Assembly (NCBI GenBank): GCA_029204225.1
Contig: CM055095.1
Location: 43,987,184-44,051,183 of the forward strand
DNA: 64,000 nt
Direction: 5' to 3'
Source: Diphasiastrum complanatum
Taxonomy: Eukaryota > Streptophyta > Lycopodiopsida > Lycopodiales > Lycopodiaceae
In this document: in pieces, positions 37,148 through 47,464 of the stretch
Layout of the letters: each line of letters starts with the position of its first letter
Position numbering within the stretch: position 1 is the stretch's first letter
The notes under the pieces: model-generated
What the model was told of the DNA's origin: nothing
Databases searched by the model: none
Seen by the model: the letters and a program-made list of their open reading frames with translations, nothing else
Position numbers and translations under genes: made by a program

Positions 37148-37471
37148 CCTCAGAGGTCCCATACTGCACACAGTCAGCACCCACAGAGACGCCAAAGACG
37201 ACATCTACTGCAGTATCATCTTCGGGGCCTCGTATCACAGACTTCTTCAGTGGTCTTAGCTGATATCACATACAGTGCTCTTTCTTGACTATCATAGTGA
37301 TAGACATTATGTATTTCAGCTTGCATTTCTATTTCAGATTATGTTTCTTTAGCTGTTTTGTGGAGTTATTATGCTCCCTGACTACTACACACTTGAGATG
37401 TACTACTCTGTCTTATATGCCTTTTGGCATCAAAAGACATTGATAAAGCTTTCTTTCTTTCTTTCTTTCTT
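37148..37471 (+). mobile_element. LINE 3' UTR and (CTTT)n tail
   Basis: It contains the stem-loop ATGCCTTTTGGCAT at 37417-37430, then CAAAAGACATTGATAAAGC and (CTTT)n to 37470. Confidence 0.8.
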
Positions 37472-37575
37472 ATACGTGCGGATTGGAAGAAAGCATTCAG
37501 TGAGGCAAAAGCTTTGGGGAAGACGGTAATTTATCGGGATGAAAAGGGATTAAGGCCCTCGGTTGAGGTAATGAT
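37472..37575 (+). pseudogene. LINE ORF1 C-terminal scrap
   Basis: RADWKKAFSEAKALGKTVIY and RDEKG parallel the ORF1 motif ..QAFQTAKATGRRVIYHDG. It starts directly after the (CTTT)n tail and fades after about 100 bp. Confidence 0.55.
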
Positions 37576-38379
37576 ACCATTAGGAGTTATTGATTGCTTA
37601 ATCCAATGATCTATCAAGTTCTGTGTTAATCTTGATCTAGATGCATTACACTATGATTTTAGCAAGAGCAATGGATCAAATGATTAAAAACTATGAAGAG
37701 CGGCCTCACACGTGTGGAGGACAGTACCAGTACGGATTGTAAACAGAGAGTGAAGTACATTCGCATACTAAAGCATTCCAATCATAAAAACTCAAGACAA
37801 ATGTGGAAATTACAAGGAAAACTAGAAATTGCCAATGTCACATCAACTTCTCATTGATTTGGTTGATATCTTTATAGATCAAGTACATCCACAAGCTGTG
37901 TACTGTCCAGCAAGCCTTCACACGTATGAAAAGTGCCCAGTCATCCAGATCCACCAATGGGAGCCATATATGCTCATTTCCCAAAGTTGGCTATTCTCAT
38001 TAGCTAGAAAAAAAAGCTAGTCTTCCACAATTATAAAAAATATTTCCTATAAAATAGGATCTAATGGAATCTTTCTATCTTATCATCTACAATCTTATCC
38101 ACATGTGTGAATGGCATCTTAACATGTGTGAGTAATAACTCATTCACATGGAAGTGCAATCTATTTACATAAAGTTTGACCAAAATGACTTTTTTTCTAG
38201 ATTCTACTCAAAGGTCAATTTCACACTCGTGTAGATCTAACTAAAATCAATCTAACTTCATAAAAGTAGGTTATGTACATCCTTTCACACATGGGAACAG
38301 GCTCCACACGTGTGAGATCCTATCAAGATCAATTATCTCAAGATTAACCAAGTACAACAAGTTGGAAGTGACATTTTTA
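37576..38379. other. Unassigned AT-rich stretch
   Basis: No ORF, repeat or element end is recognised. CACACGTGTG/CACATGTGTG motifs recur (for example about 37708, 38104, 38125 and 38303) but without regular spacing. It probably represents decayed insertion or original intron. Confidence 0.4.
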
Positions 38380-38384
38380 ACACA

Positions 38385-38951
38385 TCACATATAGCAAAAG
38401 GGCAATGCATCTAGGATCCACATAAGTGATGAGAGAGCATAAAGTGGGTGCATCCCTGAAAAGACAACGATAACGCCCATGAATCTCATAGTAGGCCGAA
38501 CATCTGAAAAGAAAATGCTCCTCCAATTCAATCTCCCCCAAGGAACACATCTAAGATAGTTTCTCCTCACGTGGAGTACCCTGATAACGACTAGTCTCAA
38601 TAGCAAGCTGGTGGGAAGAAACCCGAAACTATCCAAGAGTAAATCGTAAATAATGTGACTCCATAATCAAGGTACTGTGCTTGCATAGGAAAACTTCATA
38701 CATCAAGCTCCAAAAAACATGTCCAATAGAAATCTGGCTTAATGCTCAACTATCCTTGCCAAGTATGTTGGATATAGGCTTCTAATGTACTCACAAGTGC
38801 CTACTGGGAGATCAGAAACTGGAATACCAAGTGCACTCAAGAGGCGTGCAACCTAAGAATACCAGGAGAAATGAAGTCCACGATCGTATAGTAACCTCGA
38901 GGATGTGACTTCAAGGAGGAATATCTATCAAAAGGGAGAGTCAATACTCGC
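38385..38951 (-). pseudogene. LINE ORF2 C-terminal part, minus strand
   Basis: Read on the minus strand it follows 36363-36930 of the plus-strand LINE (SWYS.VARLLSALGIPVSDLP, VSSHQLAIET, EEHFLFRC, YYEI.GRY.CLF). It is split from its 5' half at 43575-44025 by the hAT/MITE insertions. This is the only LINE in the intron lying in the same orientation as ATM. Confidence 0.65.
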
Positions 38952-38962
38952 TATATATATAT

Positions 38963-39050
38963 CATCGCTCCCGCGGTACTGGGTACCGCGGATCCCGGTA
39001 CCGCGGGACCCTACTGGTACCGCGGTACCATGATGGTACCGCGGTACCAC
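38963..39050. repeat. Left TIR and GGTACC subterminal palindromes
   Basis: CATCGCTCCCGCGG is followed by GGTACCGCGGATCC, GGTACCGCGGGACC, GGTACCGCGGTACC and again GGTACCGCGGTACC. hAT transposases bind subterminal repeats, and these palindromes are the obvious candidates. Confidence 0.7.
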
Positions 39051-39333
39051 AATATAATAATATTTTTATTATTTAATATTTTTAAAATTTTTTTTTTACC
39101 TAAACCTACCCGCCCCCCTCGCATTTCCTCTGAAATTTTTTTGCGCCCTCTCCGCCCTGCAATCGCTGCTAGTTTTTCCTGCCTGCCTTTGATTCCTTGC
39201 GTCGCCCATCGCCCACGCAACGCACTGCCTTGCATTTGATTTGCTTTGCCCTGCATTCGCCCATTTTCAGCGTCTCTCCAACAGTGAACCCTACTGTTTT
39301 TTTTCCACCAATCCATCCCTCATTTCATCTGCA

Positions 39334-41182
39334 ATGGTGCAATCCGACCTTTCCGGTCTGTGGGACGAGGTAGACATTGTCAGGCGGGTTGCCGACAAGG
39401 CAAACAAGACCGGTCAGAAGATCGTGCGCTGCCGATACTGTCTCGTCGAGTTTGCTCCATCCCTCACTCGCCTTAAAGGACATCTGCTCGGTGCACGCGC
39501 CAAAAATGGTGCCACCTTGAATGCTGCCCCTTGTGGCAGCATGACCGTCCCCGACAGGCAGCGACTACTGGACACCTACGGGCCGCGGCTCGTGGCAGGG
39601 GAGAACACCATTTCGGAGGGCATTCTCCGATTTTGCACTGCTCCTTATGTGGCTGACCCAGAGTTGCTGCCTGCTTGGCTGGCACGCACGAGGAGAGGGA
39701 GTGCATCCTCCTCCGGTCCCTTTGCCCCTCAAATAGTTCTGCCTCACGCACCCCCATCTGCTCAGATTCCGGTGGATCTCGTCCCATCGTGTCCGCCAGT
39801 TGCCACTGTGGTTCCACCACCACCCACTGTTGCTCGCACTCCACCAGTCTACGACTTTCGCCTGGACTCTCCGCCACCCGAGCAGGCCCAGGATGGTACT
39901 GGGCGGGCCTTCGAGGATGTGGAAGAGATCCCTTCTTCCTTCCCTTCCCATCCAGATGACCCCTCAGCCAGCAATTTTCGTACCCCATGCCAGATGTTGC
40001 CCCTCCACCAGTGCACCCCACCTATGCTGCTGCACCCATCCCTGCCAGTGCATCCCACTCTCCCCATTCCATGTCTACAGCCAATGCATCCACCAGTGCC
40101 CAGCCTGTCGCGTCATCGTCCATTCCCGTCACGGTTGGTGCACCGTGCTGGAGGTCCACCACCCGTCGCCCACCAGGGAGAGCCCTTGTGCAGCAGACCA
40201 TTCGCGGCGCGCATCAGCCGCACATGGACAGAGAGGCCACACAGGCCGTGGCTAGTCTGATTTACGAGCTGAACCTGCCCTTTGCCATCATCGACTCTGA
40301 GCCCTTCAGAAGGGCCTTCCGCCTTGCACAGTCTGTCAGCCCTAGCTGGAGAGTCCCTAGTTCAGAGGTTGTCCGCACACACATGCTGAGGGATAGGGTC
40401 GAGTCCTTGTCTAGAGAGATGGAGCCTCTACGTCGGCACTGGGCCACTTACGGTTGCAGCATCATGTCCGATGGCTGGACTGATGTCAGGAGGAGGCCGA
40501 TCCTCAACATACCGGTCTCCAGCTGCATGGGCACACAGTTTTTGAGGGCAGTGGATTGCAGCAGGGGGGGGAGAGTCATATTTGCAGAGTTCATGTTTGA
40601 TGTCATCAGGTCTTCTATCCTAGCCATAGGCCCACAGCATGTCGTCACGGTGGTGACGGACAATGCCACGAACTGCATTCAGATGGGTGTACTGCTAGAG
40701 GCCGAGTTCCCTCATATTGTTCATACCCCCTGTGCAGCCCACGACATAGACCTTCTGATGGGGGACATTGGAGCACTTCCCTGGGTTAGAGCCATCGTCC
40801 GGGAGGCCCTCTTCCTGGTGACTTTTGCCATGTTCCGGGTGTTCAGCCATCTGGACCTCCGTAAGCCAGCCCCCACGCGCTTTGCATTCGACTTGGTGGT
40901 CATCGACCGTTTGATCAGGTGCAGGGCCCAGCTTCTACAGATGGTTGCCAGTGATCTTTGGGGTGCCAGTACATTTCCGCACAGTGAGGATGGGGAGCAC
41001 TTTTCTTCCACGGTGAGGGGAGACCAGTTCTGGAGGGATGCACAGACATTGTCAGGACTGCTTCGACCACTCTACATTGTGCTCCGCATGGCTGACAGCG
41101 AGGGGTTGACACTTGGACTGGTGTATGAGCTCATGGACCGGATTGGACAGTTCCTGCAGCTGCCCATCTTGCATCCAGAGAG
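39334..41182 (+). CDS. hAT-like transposase, exon 1 (one frameshift)
   Basis: From MVQSDLSGLWDEVD. Residues 18-60 hold a BED-type zinc finger (CRYC...LKGHLLG). A long Pro/Ser linker contains a one-base deletion in the C-run at 39960-39963. The frame then continues QQFSYPMPDVAPPP. The DUF659-like catalytic region starts at about 40450: CSIMSDGWTDVRRRPILN, VTDNATNCIQMGVLL, FPHIVHTPCAAHDIDLLMGD. The Asp residues in SDGW and VTDN are the likely catalytic positions. The exon ends GAGAG|GTAAGC. DDE-type transposases of this group excise and reinsert the element in the nucleus. Apart from the C-run lesion it looks intact. Confidence 0.78.
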
Positions 41183-41296
41183 GTAAGCGGTACAGTGTTG
41201 CAATTGACCTTTATCTTTTCAATACTTGCTAGTTTGTTTTTCTGTCAATGTTAAGCTTTTTCGTAATGCCCTAAACCACATGCCCCTCACCTGCAG

Positions 41297-41642
41297 GATG
41301 ACAGAGCTGAAGTTCATCTGGGAGACGCGGTGGAACTACTTCCACAGGAGTATCCACAGCGTTGCACACATGCTGCATCCCCTCTTCCTCTCTTCGACAC
41401 AGATCGCAGACAGGGAGCTCGAGGGCGATTGGCTTCAGTACATTCACAGGGTGGGTCCACACATAGGTTTGGATCCTATCAGGCTCATGGGGGAGCTCGT
41501 TGCATTTCGTTTCGGCATGGGCACATTCGGCCACCCGACTGCCCAGGATCCAGAGAGGAGGCAGCTACCCATTACCTGGTGGACCATGTTCGGTAGCACA
41601 TACCCATCTATACAGCGTCTTGCACTGCGTGTCCTTTCTCAG
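41297..41642 (+). CDS. hAT-like transposase, exon 2
   Basis: The acceptor CACCTGCAG|G completes the split Arg codon, then MTELKFIWETRWNYFHRSIH, MLHPLFLSSTQ and WWTMFGSTYPSIQRLALRVL follow. WW...FG...P.LQ.LA.R.LS is the beginning of the hAT C-terminal dimerisation domain. The donor is CAG|GTATGC. Confidence 0.75.
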
Positions 41643-41730
41643 GTATGCATCTCATTTTATCCTCCATTTTTGTGTTTCATTGAAGTTCCACCTCTGCCAC
41701 AATGTGCTGAAGTATTTCAATGCACGCCAG

Positions 41731-41898
41731 GAATGTGCTGCCTCCGTGTGTGAGCGTAATTGGAGCACATGGGCACTCATTCACACGAGGAGAATAAACC
41801 GGTTGTCAGTGAGTCAGTTGGAGCGGTTGGTGTTCTGTAGCACCAACGCACGTCTCACCAGGAGGCTTCCGACCATTACGACCGTTGTATCAAGATAA
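41731..41898 (+). CDS. hAT-like transposase, exon 3
   Basis: ECAASVCERNWSTWALIHTR and RINRLSVSQLERLVFC, ending at TAA 41896-41898. CERNWS is the family hallmark and follows SQ from exon 2 as expected when the acceptor CACGCCAG at 41730 is used. The alternative acceptor at 41685 would add 15 residues in frame and cannot be excluded. Confidence 0.7.
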   Translation, partial: ECAASVCERNWSTWALIHTRRINRLSVSQLERLVFCSTNARLTRRLPTITTVVSR

Positions 41899-42020
41899 CA
41901 TCACATATACTGTCATTTTTTTAAGCAGCCATCTAGTTATTTGCTGGACCATAAATTGCTGAAAACTACATAGCAACAGTCCGCCACATACGGCTGGACC
42001 TCATCTATTCTAAACATCTC

Positions 42021-42386
42021 TCACTGATCCTCCACCGACTCCTCGCCCTCGTCTGGTGCATTGTTTTGTCGCTCTTGCTCTGCCTCCCGGTTAGCCCGAG
42101 CTGCCTCCTGGTTAGCCCGACGTCTGGCCGCCCTTTCCCTGACCATGATGAGCTGCCGTCGTGTGAAATTCATTCTGATCTGCTCATCCAGATCCAGCTT
42201 GACAGCAGGGACAGGACCCACAGCGGGGGCGGGTGGCTCCGGTTCCGGATTTCTCTGTCGAGTTTGTCGCAGCATTTCTCGAATATCTGCCTCTTGCTTC
42301 TGATGCCTCTCGTTGTGCTTTCGGATATCTTCCTCAAGCTTCCTCCTGGCTTCGCCCTCGGGCTTCGGTGGTATGCGCTCTGCCAT
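42021..42386 (-). CDS. Second ORF of the hAT-like element: charged coiled-coil protein
   Basis: 121 aa from ATG at 42386 (MAERIPPKPEGEARRKLEED). It is rich in Glu, Arg, Lys and Gln, with heptad-like stretches (RRKLEEDIRKHNERHQKQEA; ARRRANQEAARANREAEQER) around a Pro-rich hinge (PEPEPPAPAVGPVPAV). The end is acidic (DEGEESVEDQ). It runs convergent to the transposase, with its stop 123 bp from the transposase stop, and lies inside the TIRs. A TATA-like ATAAATA lies upstream at about 42550, and an imperfect tandem repeat of about 80 bp at 42615-42780. I do not recognise the family. A DNA-binding or transposase-partner role is only a guess. Codon use looks coding, but a first exon may be missed. 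Confidence 0.55.
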   Translation of the reverse strand: MAERIPPKPEGEARRKLEEDIRKHNERHQKQEADIREMLRQTRQRNPEPEPPAPAVGPVPAVKLDLDEQIRMNFTRRQLIMVRERAARRRANQEAARANREAEQERQNNAPDEGEESVEDQ

Positions 42387-42923
42387 CTCGATCGACCTTC
42401 TCCTCACAGCACCCTGGTCCTTGAACACCCTCTCACAGCACCCTGGCTCTCAAACAGCCTGTCACCGGCTCTCGCTTGCTCTCTCACTGTCTATCACTAG
42501 CTCTCTCACAGCCTCTGAAAATGCCGACAACAATGGCATTGTGAGTGCCTATTTATCCCCATAGCTTGATCTGCCATGTGGATCCCCATCATCCCTCCAT
42601 GTGCCTCTGTACCTGCCCCCATGTGATGCTCCCCCTTGTGTTGGTCTCCCATTGGGCCCATGGTCTGCTCACCCACAATGCCCATGTGCCTCTGTACTCT
42701 GTACATGTGATGCTACCCCCCTGTGTTGGTCTCCCATTGGCCCCTCAGTCTGCTCACTCGCAGTGCCCATGTGCCAATACAACAATCCCCTGCATCATGT
42801 ACTGTACCTTTTTTTTTTACACCCTAAACCCCCTTTTTTTACATATTTTTGTCCTTTTTTTGGTAGTTGATATGCAAAAATTAAATATTAAAAATATTAA
42901 AAAATAAAAAAAATATTAAAAAT

Positions 42924-43024
42924 GGTACCGCCTTGGTACCGCGGATCCCAGGGCGGTACTGTACCGGCGGTACCACTGATATGGTACCGACGGTACCATA
43001 CCAGCGGTACCACGAGGTACTATG
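42924..43024. repeat. Right TIR and GGTACC subterminal palindromes
   Basis: This carries seven or more GGTACC-type motifs, often as GGTACC(G/A)(C/G)(C/G)GGTACC variants, ending ...CGAGGTACTATG. It mirrors the left end. Confidence 0.65.
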
Positions 43025-43048
43025 ATATATATATATATATATATATAT
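43025..43048. repeat. (AT)n spacer between the hAT-like element and the MITE
   Basis: 24 bp of AT repeat. It appears to be accumulated TATATATA target duplications from two insertions side by side. Confidence 0.7.
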
Positions 43049-43563
43049 CATAGTTCCCTGTGGTACCGCCATTATGGTACCGTGGTTATGGTGCCGCCCA
43101 AAAATCCGCGGTACCAGGGTGGTACCATTTTTTTAATATTTAAAAAAAAAAAATTTAGTGGGCAATATGGGTATCAGCTTGAAGCTCTTGACGAGAGTAG
43201 TGCATTTATGCAGGTTGCCGGTGCTTTTAGCTACAAAATGTGTTAGACAACTAAATAATGCACCTCTCAGTTTAGTAGTCACTAGTTAATTGTGAGCTCA
43301 GATTTGTAAGGCCCCCGTTATGAGGAGAAGCCATTACTGGTTTGCTCTCGTCAGGATCGGCAACCTGCATAAAAGCACTACTCTCATCAACAGCTTGAAG
43401 CTGATACCCATATTGCCCACTAAATTATTATTATTATTATTATTTTTAAAATATTAAAAGAACAATATTATATATTGTGGTACCGCGGATCATCATGGAT
43501 CCACGGTACCAGTATGGATCCACAGTACCGGGATCCGCGGATCCAGGTATCGCTGGATCTATG
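43049..43563. mobile_element. 515-bp fold-back MITE related to the hAT-like element
   Basis: The ends CATAGTTCCCTGTGG and, reversed, CATAGATCCAGCG match the neighbour's terminal consensus, and subterminal GGTACC motifs are shared. The arms at about 43156-43222 and 43357-43426 are near-perfect inverted repeats (TTTAGTGGGCAATATGGG and its complement), leaving a loop of about 135 bp. It has no ORF and is flanked by (AT)n. A transposase supplied by the neighbouring element type is likely. Confidence 0.75.
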
Positions 43564-43574
43564 ATATATATATA

Positions 43575-44025
43575 GTGAGCCAAAAAAGGACATCAACTAA
43601 ACTGGGAGGAACAACAAACTCAACAATGATAATCTAGTGTGGGACTGAGGGCTTAGCCCTAATCATCCGAGATAGCATGGTGATCTGGAGCCGAGATATA
43701 CGAGACCAATCCGAGGAGGTAAGACCTGTACACCATGCATCTGCCGCATATAATGTTGTAGGAGTGACGCATATAATGTTGTAGGAGTGACCATAGTGTC
43801 GAAGAAACAACACTTACTGAGAGCATTATGAATATAACTCTGGAAACAAAATCTCTCAAGTTGGACGAGGGAAGTGTGACGCTTTCCAAGGCGATTTGAG
43901 GTTTTCTGCCACAGACTGAAAATAGGACCACTGAACAGAATACCCAAAAAAATATAAGGTGAAACAGTCTCCAAAGGATGACCATCCAGGAAAACCTCTT
44001 GGTGCTACATGAACGCTCTAAAAGT
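43575..44025 (-). pseudogene. LINE ORF2 middle part, minus strand
   Basis: Minus-strand reading QEVFLDGHPLETVSPYIFLG, SLVQLERFCFQSYIHNALSK and a MLSRMIRAKPS-type end. It is the 5' half of the copy continued at 38385-38951. A 23-bp duplication at 43747-43792 (GCATATAATGTTGTAGGAGT) interrupts it. Confidence 0.65.
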
Positions 44026-44086
44026 ATTGCAATGGCATTCTCTTGAGCTACCGTAGGGGAATTTAGAGATTTTTGTGTGGAGGGTG

Positions 44087-44618
44087 ATATCTTACTACTC
44101 ACTAAGACACATGAGAGTCCAGAGAGGACTACCGGCTGTTGCGGGTCTTTGTTGGTGCACATCGGAGGCCGACGAGAGCATTGACAGATCGAGGTACTGG
44201 TGTAATGGCCTGCTTAGTCCACGACTTCATTCAGCCTTGGGTCATACTGATGAGCGAGCTCACTATATTTGGATTCGGGTGGACTAGACTTTGATGAGCC
44301 TGGACCGAGACCCCTTTATCGCCATTTGTTAATTTCCACCGGATACTTCAGTTTTCACATCAGATGAGGAGTCACCTTACATGCATATCTCTTCAGACAT
44401 TATCAGATACAAGGAGCGGGGTCATATTCATTTAGCCGGCGACTTTAATGCTAGGAGTGGGTCCAGGCAGAGGATGATCCACAGCCGATACATGCTTTAG
44501 ACTGGCAAAAATTCCTTTCACGAGCACCTCCACCTCGGATCACAGATCTTAGCACATGGGTGACCTATGCCACATCGTTGTACACTGTACCTGACGCACC
44601 TCCACTTCCCACACCCAT
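44087..44618 (+). pseudogene. LINE endonuclease piece, 5' of a gypsy insertion
   Basis: ILLLTKTHESPE, then GHIHLAGDFNARSGSRQ (about 44425), then a jump to the pre-RT segment ITDLSTWVTYATSLYTVPDA. It continues at 48060 after the gypsy element. It contains several stops, and the SDH part of EN is deleted. Confidence 0.7.
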
Positions 44619-44689
44619 TGTTGCGTACCCTTATGGGTACGTAACATTATTTCCGTCCAATAACTGAGACCGTCACCTCAAGTATCCTG

Positions 44690-47452
44690 TTGCGTACCGC
44701 ATCAAGGAAGAAGATGAAATTTCCAAGCAGTTAAAAGAACTCCTTAGGATGGGCCACATATGGCCTAGTAAGTCTCCTTGGGGAGCACCAATCCTTTTAG
44801 TTAGTAAAAAGGTTGGCGGCACATGTTTGTGTGGTGACTTTAAAAAGTTAAATGATTTAACCATCAAGAACAGATATCCCTTACCTAGGATGGATGATCT
44901 TATGGATCGTCTGAATGGGGCTAGGTATTTCTCCAAGATTGATCTTAGATCAGGTTACCATCAGATAAGGATTAGGAACGAAGATGTTCCTAAGACTGGA
45001 TTTCGATCCAGATATGGCCATTAAGAGTTTTTAGTGTTACCTTTTGGACTCACGAATGCGCCTGCCACTTTCCAGCAGATGATGAACGATTTTCTTCGTC
45101 CATATCTAGGAAAGTTTGTGGTGGTGTATTTGGACGACATATTAATTTATAGTCGGACCCTTGAGGAGCATGAAGAGCATCTTCGTATTGTCCTAGATCT
45201 TCTAAGGCAAGAAAAGCTCTACGCTAAGGAGTCGAAATGTGAGTTCTTTTAAACTAAACTCAAATACCTGGGCAATGTCATATCGGATAAAGGTCTTGAA
45301 ATCGATTATGACACAGTCCGTAAGGTGGCCGAGACCTTTGACAATTCGTGATGTGAAAACCTTTTTGGGCTTCACAGGATTCTTTCACAGGTTCATTTTG
45401 GACTATGCCTTAAGCATTGCCCTTGACGAACGTTCTTAAGGGGGTGAAGAAAAAATGTAGCCGCAGAAAAAGTCCATTGATAACGTGGACGGATGAAATG
45501 AATAAGAGTTTTGAGACTCTCAAGCACTGTATTTCTACGGCTCCAGTTTTACACATTGTCGAACCTAACCGGCCCTTTGTGGTTGATACGAATGCTAGCG
45601 ACTTTGCTATTGGAGCGGTCCTTTATCAGGACGGTAGACCAGTTGCTTTTGAAAGCAAGAAGCTGAATCCTGCTCAGACTAGGTATTCTACTTGTGAGAA
45701 GGAGCTTTTTGCAGTCATTCACGCGTTAAAAATCTGGAGGCATTATCTTTATGGTGCCAGATTTATGGTAATGACTGATCACCAATCCCTTAAGTATATT
45801 TTTGATGCCAAGGACCTTCGTGGCCGTAAGGCTAGATGGTCGGAACTCATTCAGGAATTTGTCTTCGACATTAAGTATCGTAAAGGTACGTTGAACTGTG
45901 TTGCCGATGCCTAGAGCCGGATTGGAGAGATTAATCAGTTATGCTTTGCTGAGATCCAATCTGATTTGAATCTTTCACAACAGGATCTTTGTCGAACTGA
46001 TAGGTTTTTTGGTCGCATCTGGCTAGATGTCCTGACGGGAAATTCTAGACATAGCGATGACCTTGGGATGCAGGATCCCAAGCAATCCCGTAATGATAAG
46101 TTACTTGAAGACTATTCCATAAGGAATGGCCTGTTTTCCGAAAGGGAAAGGTTTGTGTGCCGGATAGGGAGGACTTGCGGGCCCAAATCCTGCAGCAGTG
46201 TCATGACAACCCTTGTGCTGGTCACCCAGGCATACAGAGGACACTTGACCTTGTTAGGCAGAATTTCTTCTGGCCTAAGATAAAAGGTCATGTGGAGGCA
46301 TACGTTCAAAGTTGTGAACAATGCCAGCAAAACAAAGCAGAAAGACTCAAAGTTGCGTGTCTTCTTCATCCCTTGGAAATTCCCAATAAAAAATGGGAAA
46401 GTATTTCAATGGATTTTGTGGTTGGACTCCCTAAAACCCGGAGTGATCACGATGCCATTTGGGTGGTGGTTGACAGGCTAACCAAGATGGCGCAATTTAT
46501 ACCAACTAAATTAACTGTCAAGGCATCTGAACTAGCCCAGCTTTTCGTTGAAAAGTTGTTCAGATTGTATGGTTTGCTGAATGATATTGTTAGTGATCGC
46601 GACTCCAAGTTCATTGGCAAGTTCTGGCAAGCAGTTTTTGAAAAACTTGAAACAACCCTTAGTCTTAGTTCTTCGGATCACCCAGAATCTGATGGGCAGG
46701 CAGAACGTGTCAACCAGACGTTGGAGGATATGCTTAGAGCATATGTTTCTCACCGACAGTCTGATTGGTAAAGTATCTCCCTTTGGTTGAGTTCGCGCAC
46801 AATAGTGCTAAGCATTTTGCCACCGGATATGATGTATGGCTTTCAACCGCGTTCTCCAGTTTCGGTCAGACTCAAAGGTCTCAAGGTGCAAGCTGCAGTA
46901 GATTTCTTGCAAGATATGCAAGAAATGCTGCTAGTGGCCAAGGAAAGCATGAAAACCGCTCAGGATAGAGCTTAGTTTTTTGCTAACCGCGGTCGTTCAC
47001 CTCGGGATATTGAGGTCGAAACCTGGGTGTATCTTAAAATTCCTAAGGATTCAAAGGTACTCCGGACAGGAAAATGCCATAAGCTATCTCCTCGATATAG
47101 CGGACCTTATAAGGTTGTAAAGAAAATCAACTCGGTCGCGTATCAACTAGATCTTCCGATTGGGGTTGGGGTTCATCCTGTTTTCCATGTTAGTCGTTTA
47201 AAAGAACGACTCAGTAGGAAGGATTCCCTAATTCCGGAAGGTGAACTAGTTGAGCTCGAGGATCTGTCTACCTTTGTGCCAAATGTACCTGAAAAAGTTG
47301 TTGACGTTCGTCGTCACCAATTGAGAAACCGTTTGGTTTCTAAGTTTCTCGTACGTTGGAAAGGTAAGACAGACGACGAGGACACCTGGGAGAGAGAGGA
47401 CTATTTAAGACTGAACTTCCCTGGCTTGCTCCCATTAGGAGGAGACTCTTAA
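44690..47452 (+). pseudogene. gypsy pol: RT, RNase H, integrase, chromodomain
   Basis: [40 protein letters not shown], a TAA after RYGH (45022), and [20 protein letters not shown] with an intact YLDD. Frameshifts at about 45250-45430. RNase H: VVDTNASDFAIGAVL, YSTCEKELFAVIHALKIW, MTDHQSLKYIF. Integrase (46157-46771): zinc-type H...H..C..C around CEQCQQNKA, SISMDFVVGLPKTRS, IVSDRDSKFIGKFWQ, HPESDGQAERVNQTLEDML, so all D, D, E residues are present. A stop at 46771 and a frameshift follow. The tail carries GPYKVVKKINSVAYQLDLP and a chromodomain, VSKFLVRWKGKTDDEDTWE, ending at 47452. Confidence 0.85.
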
Positions 47453-47464
47453 AGGGGGAGGGAA
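47451..47464 (+). other. Polypurine tract of the rearranged gypsy
   Basis: AAAGGGGGAGGGAA directly before the LTR start TGTTACG. It primes plus-strand cDNA. Confidence 0.88.

Larger units (their letters stand above)
38963..43024 (+). mobile_element. hAT-like DNA transposon with two convergent ORFs
   Basis: The 4,062-bp element is nested in a minus-strand LINE. The left end starts CATCGCTCCCGCGG; the right end in reverse complement starts CATAGTACCTCGTGG, so the terminal inverted repeats are imperfect. Both flanks are TATATATA, consistent with an 8-bp TSD. The subterminal 90-100 bp on each side carry several GGTACC / GGTACCGCGGTACC palindromes. It encodes a transposase with introns (39334-41898, plus) and a charged 121-aa protein (42386-42021, minus). 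Confidence 0.75.

Noticed and set aside
39473-40067. Minus-strand frames opposite the hAT-like transposase
   Set aside because: Antisense shadows of the GC-rich Pro/Ser linker of exon 1.
38385-44618. Minus LINE next to plus LINE read as a twin-priming 5' inversion
   Set aside because: The inverted part covers the same ORF2 tail that is also present in the plus copy, so they are two insertions rather than one inverted element.
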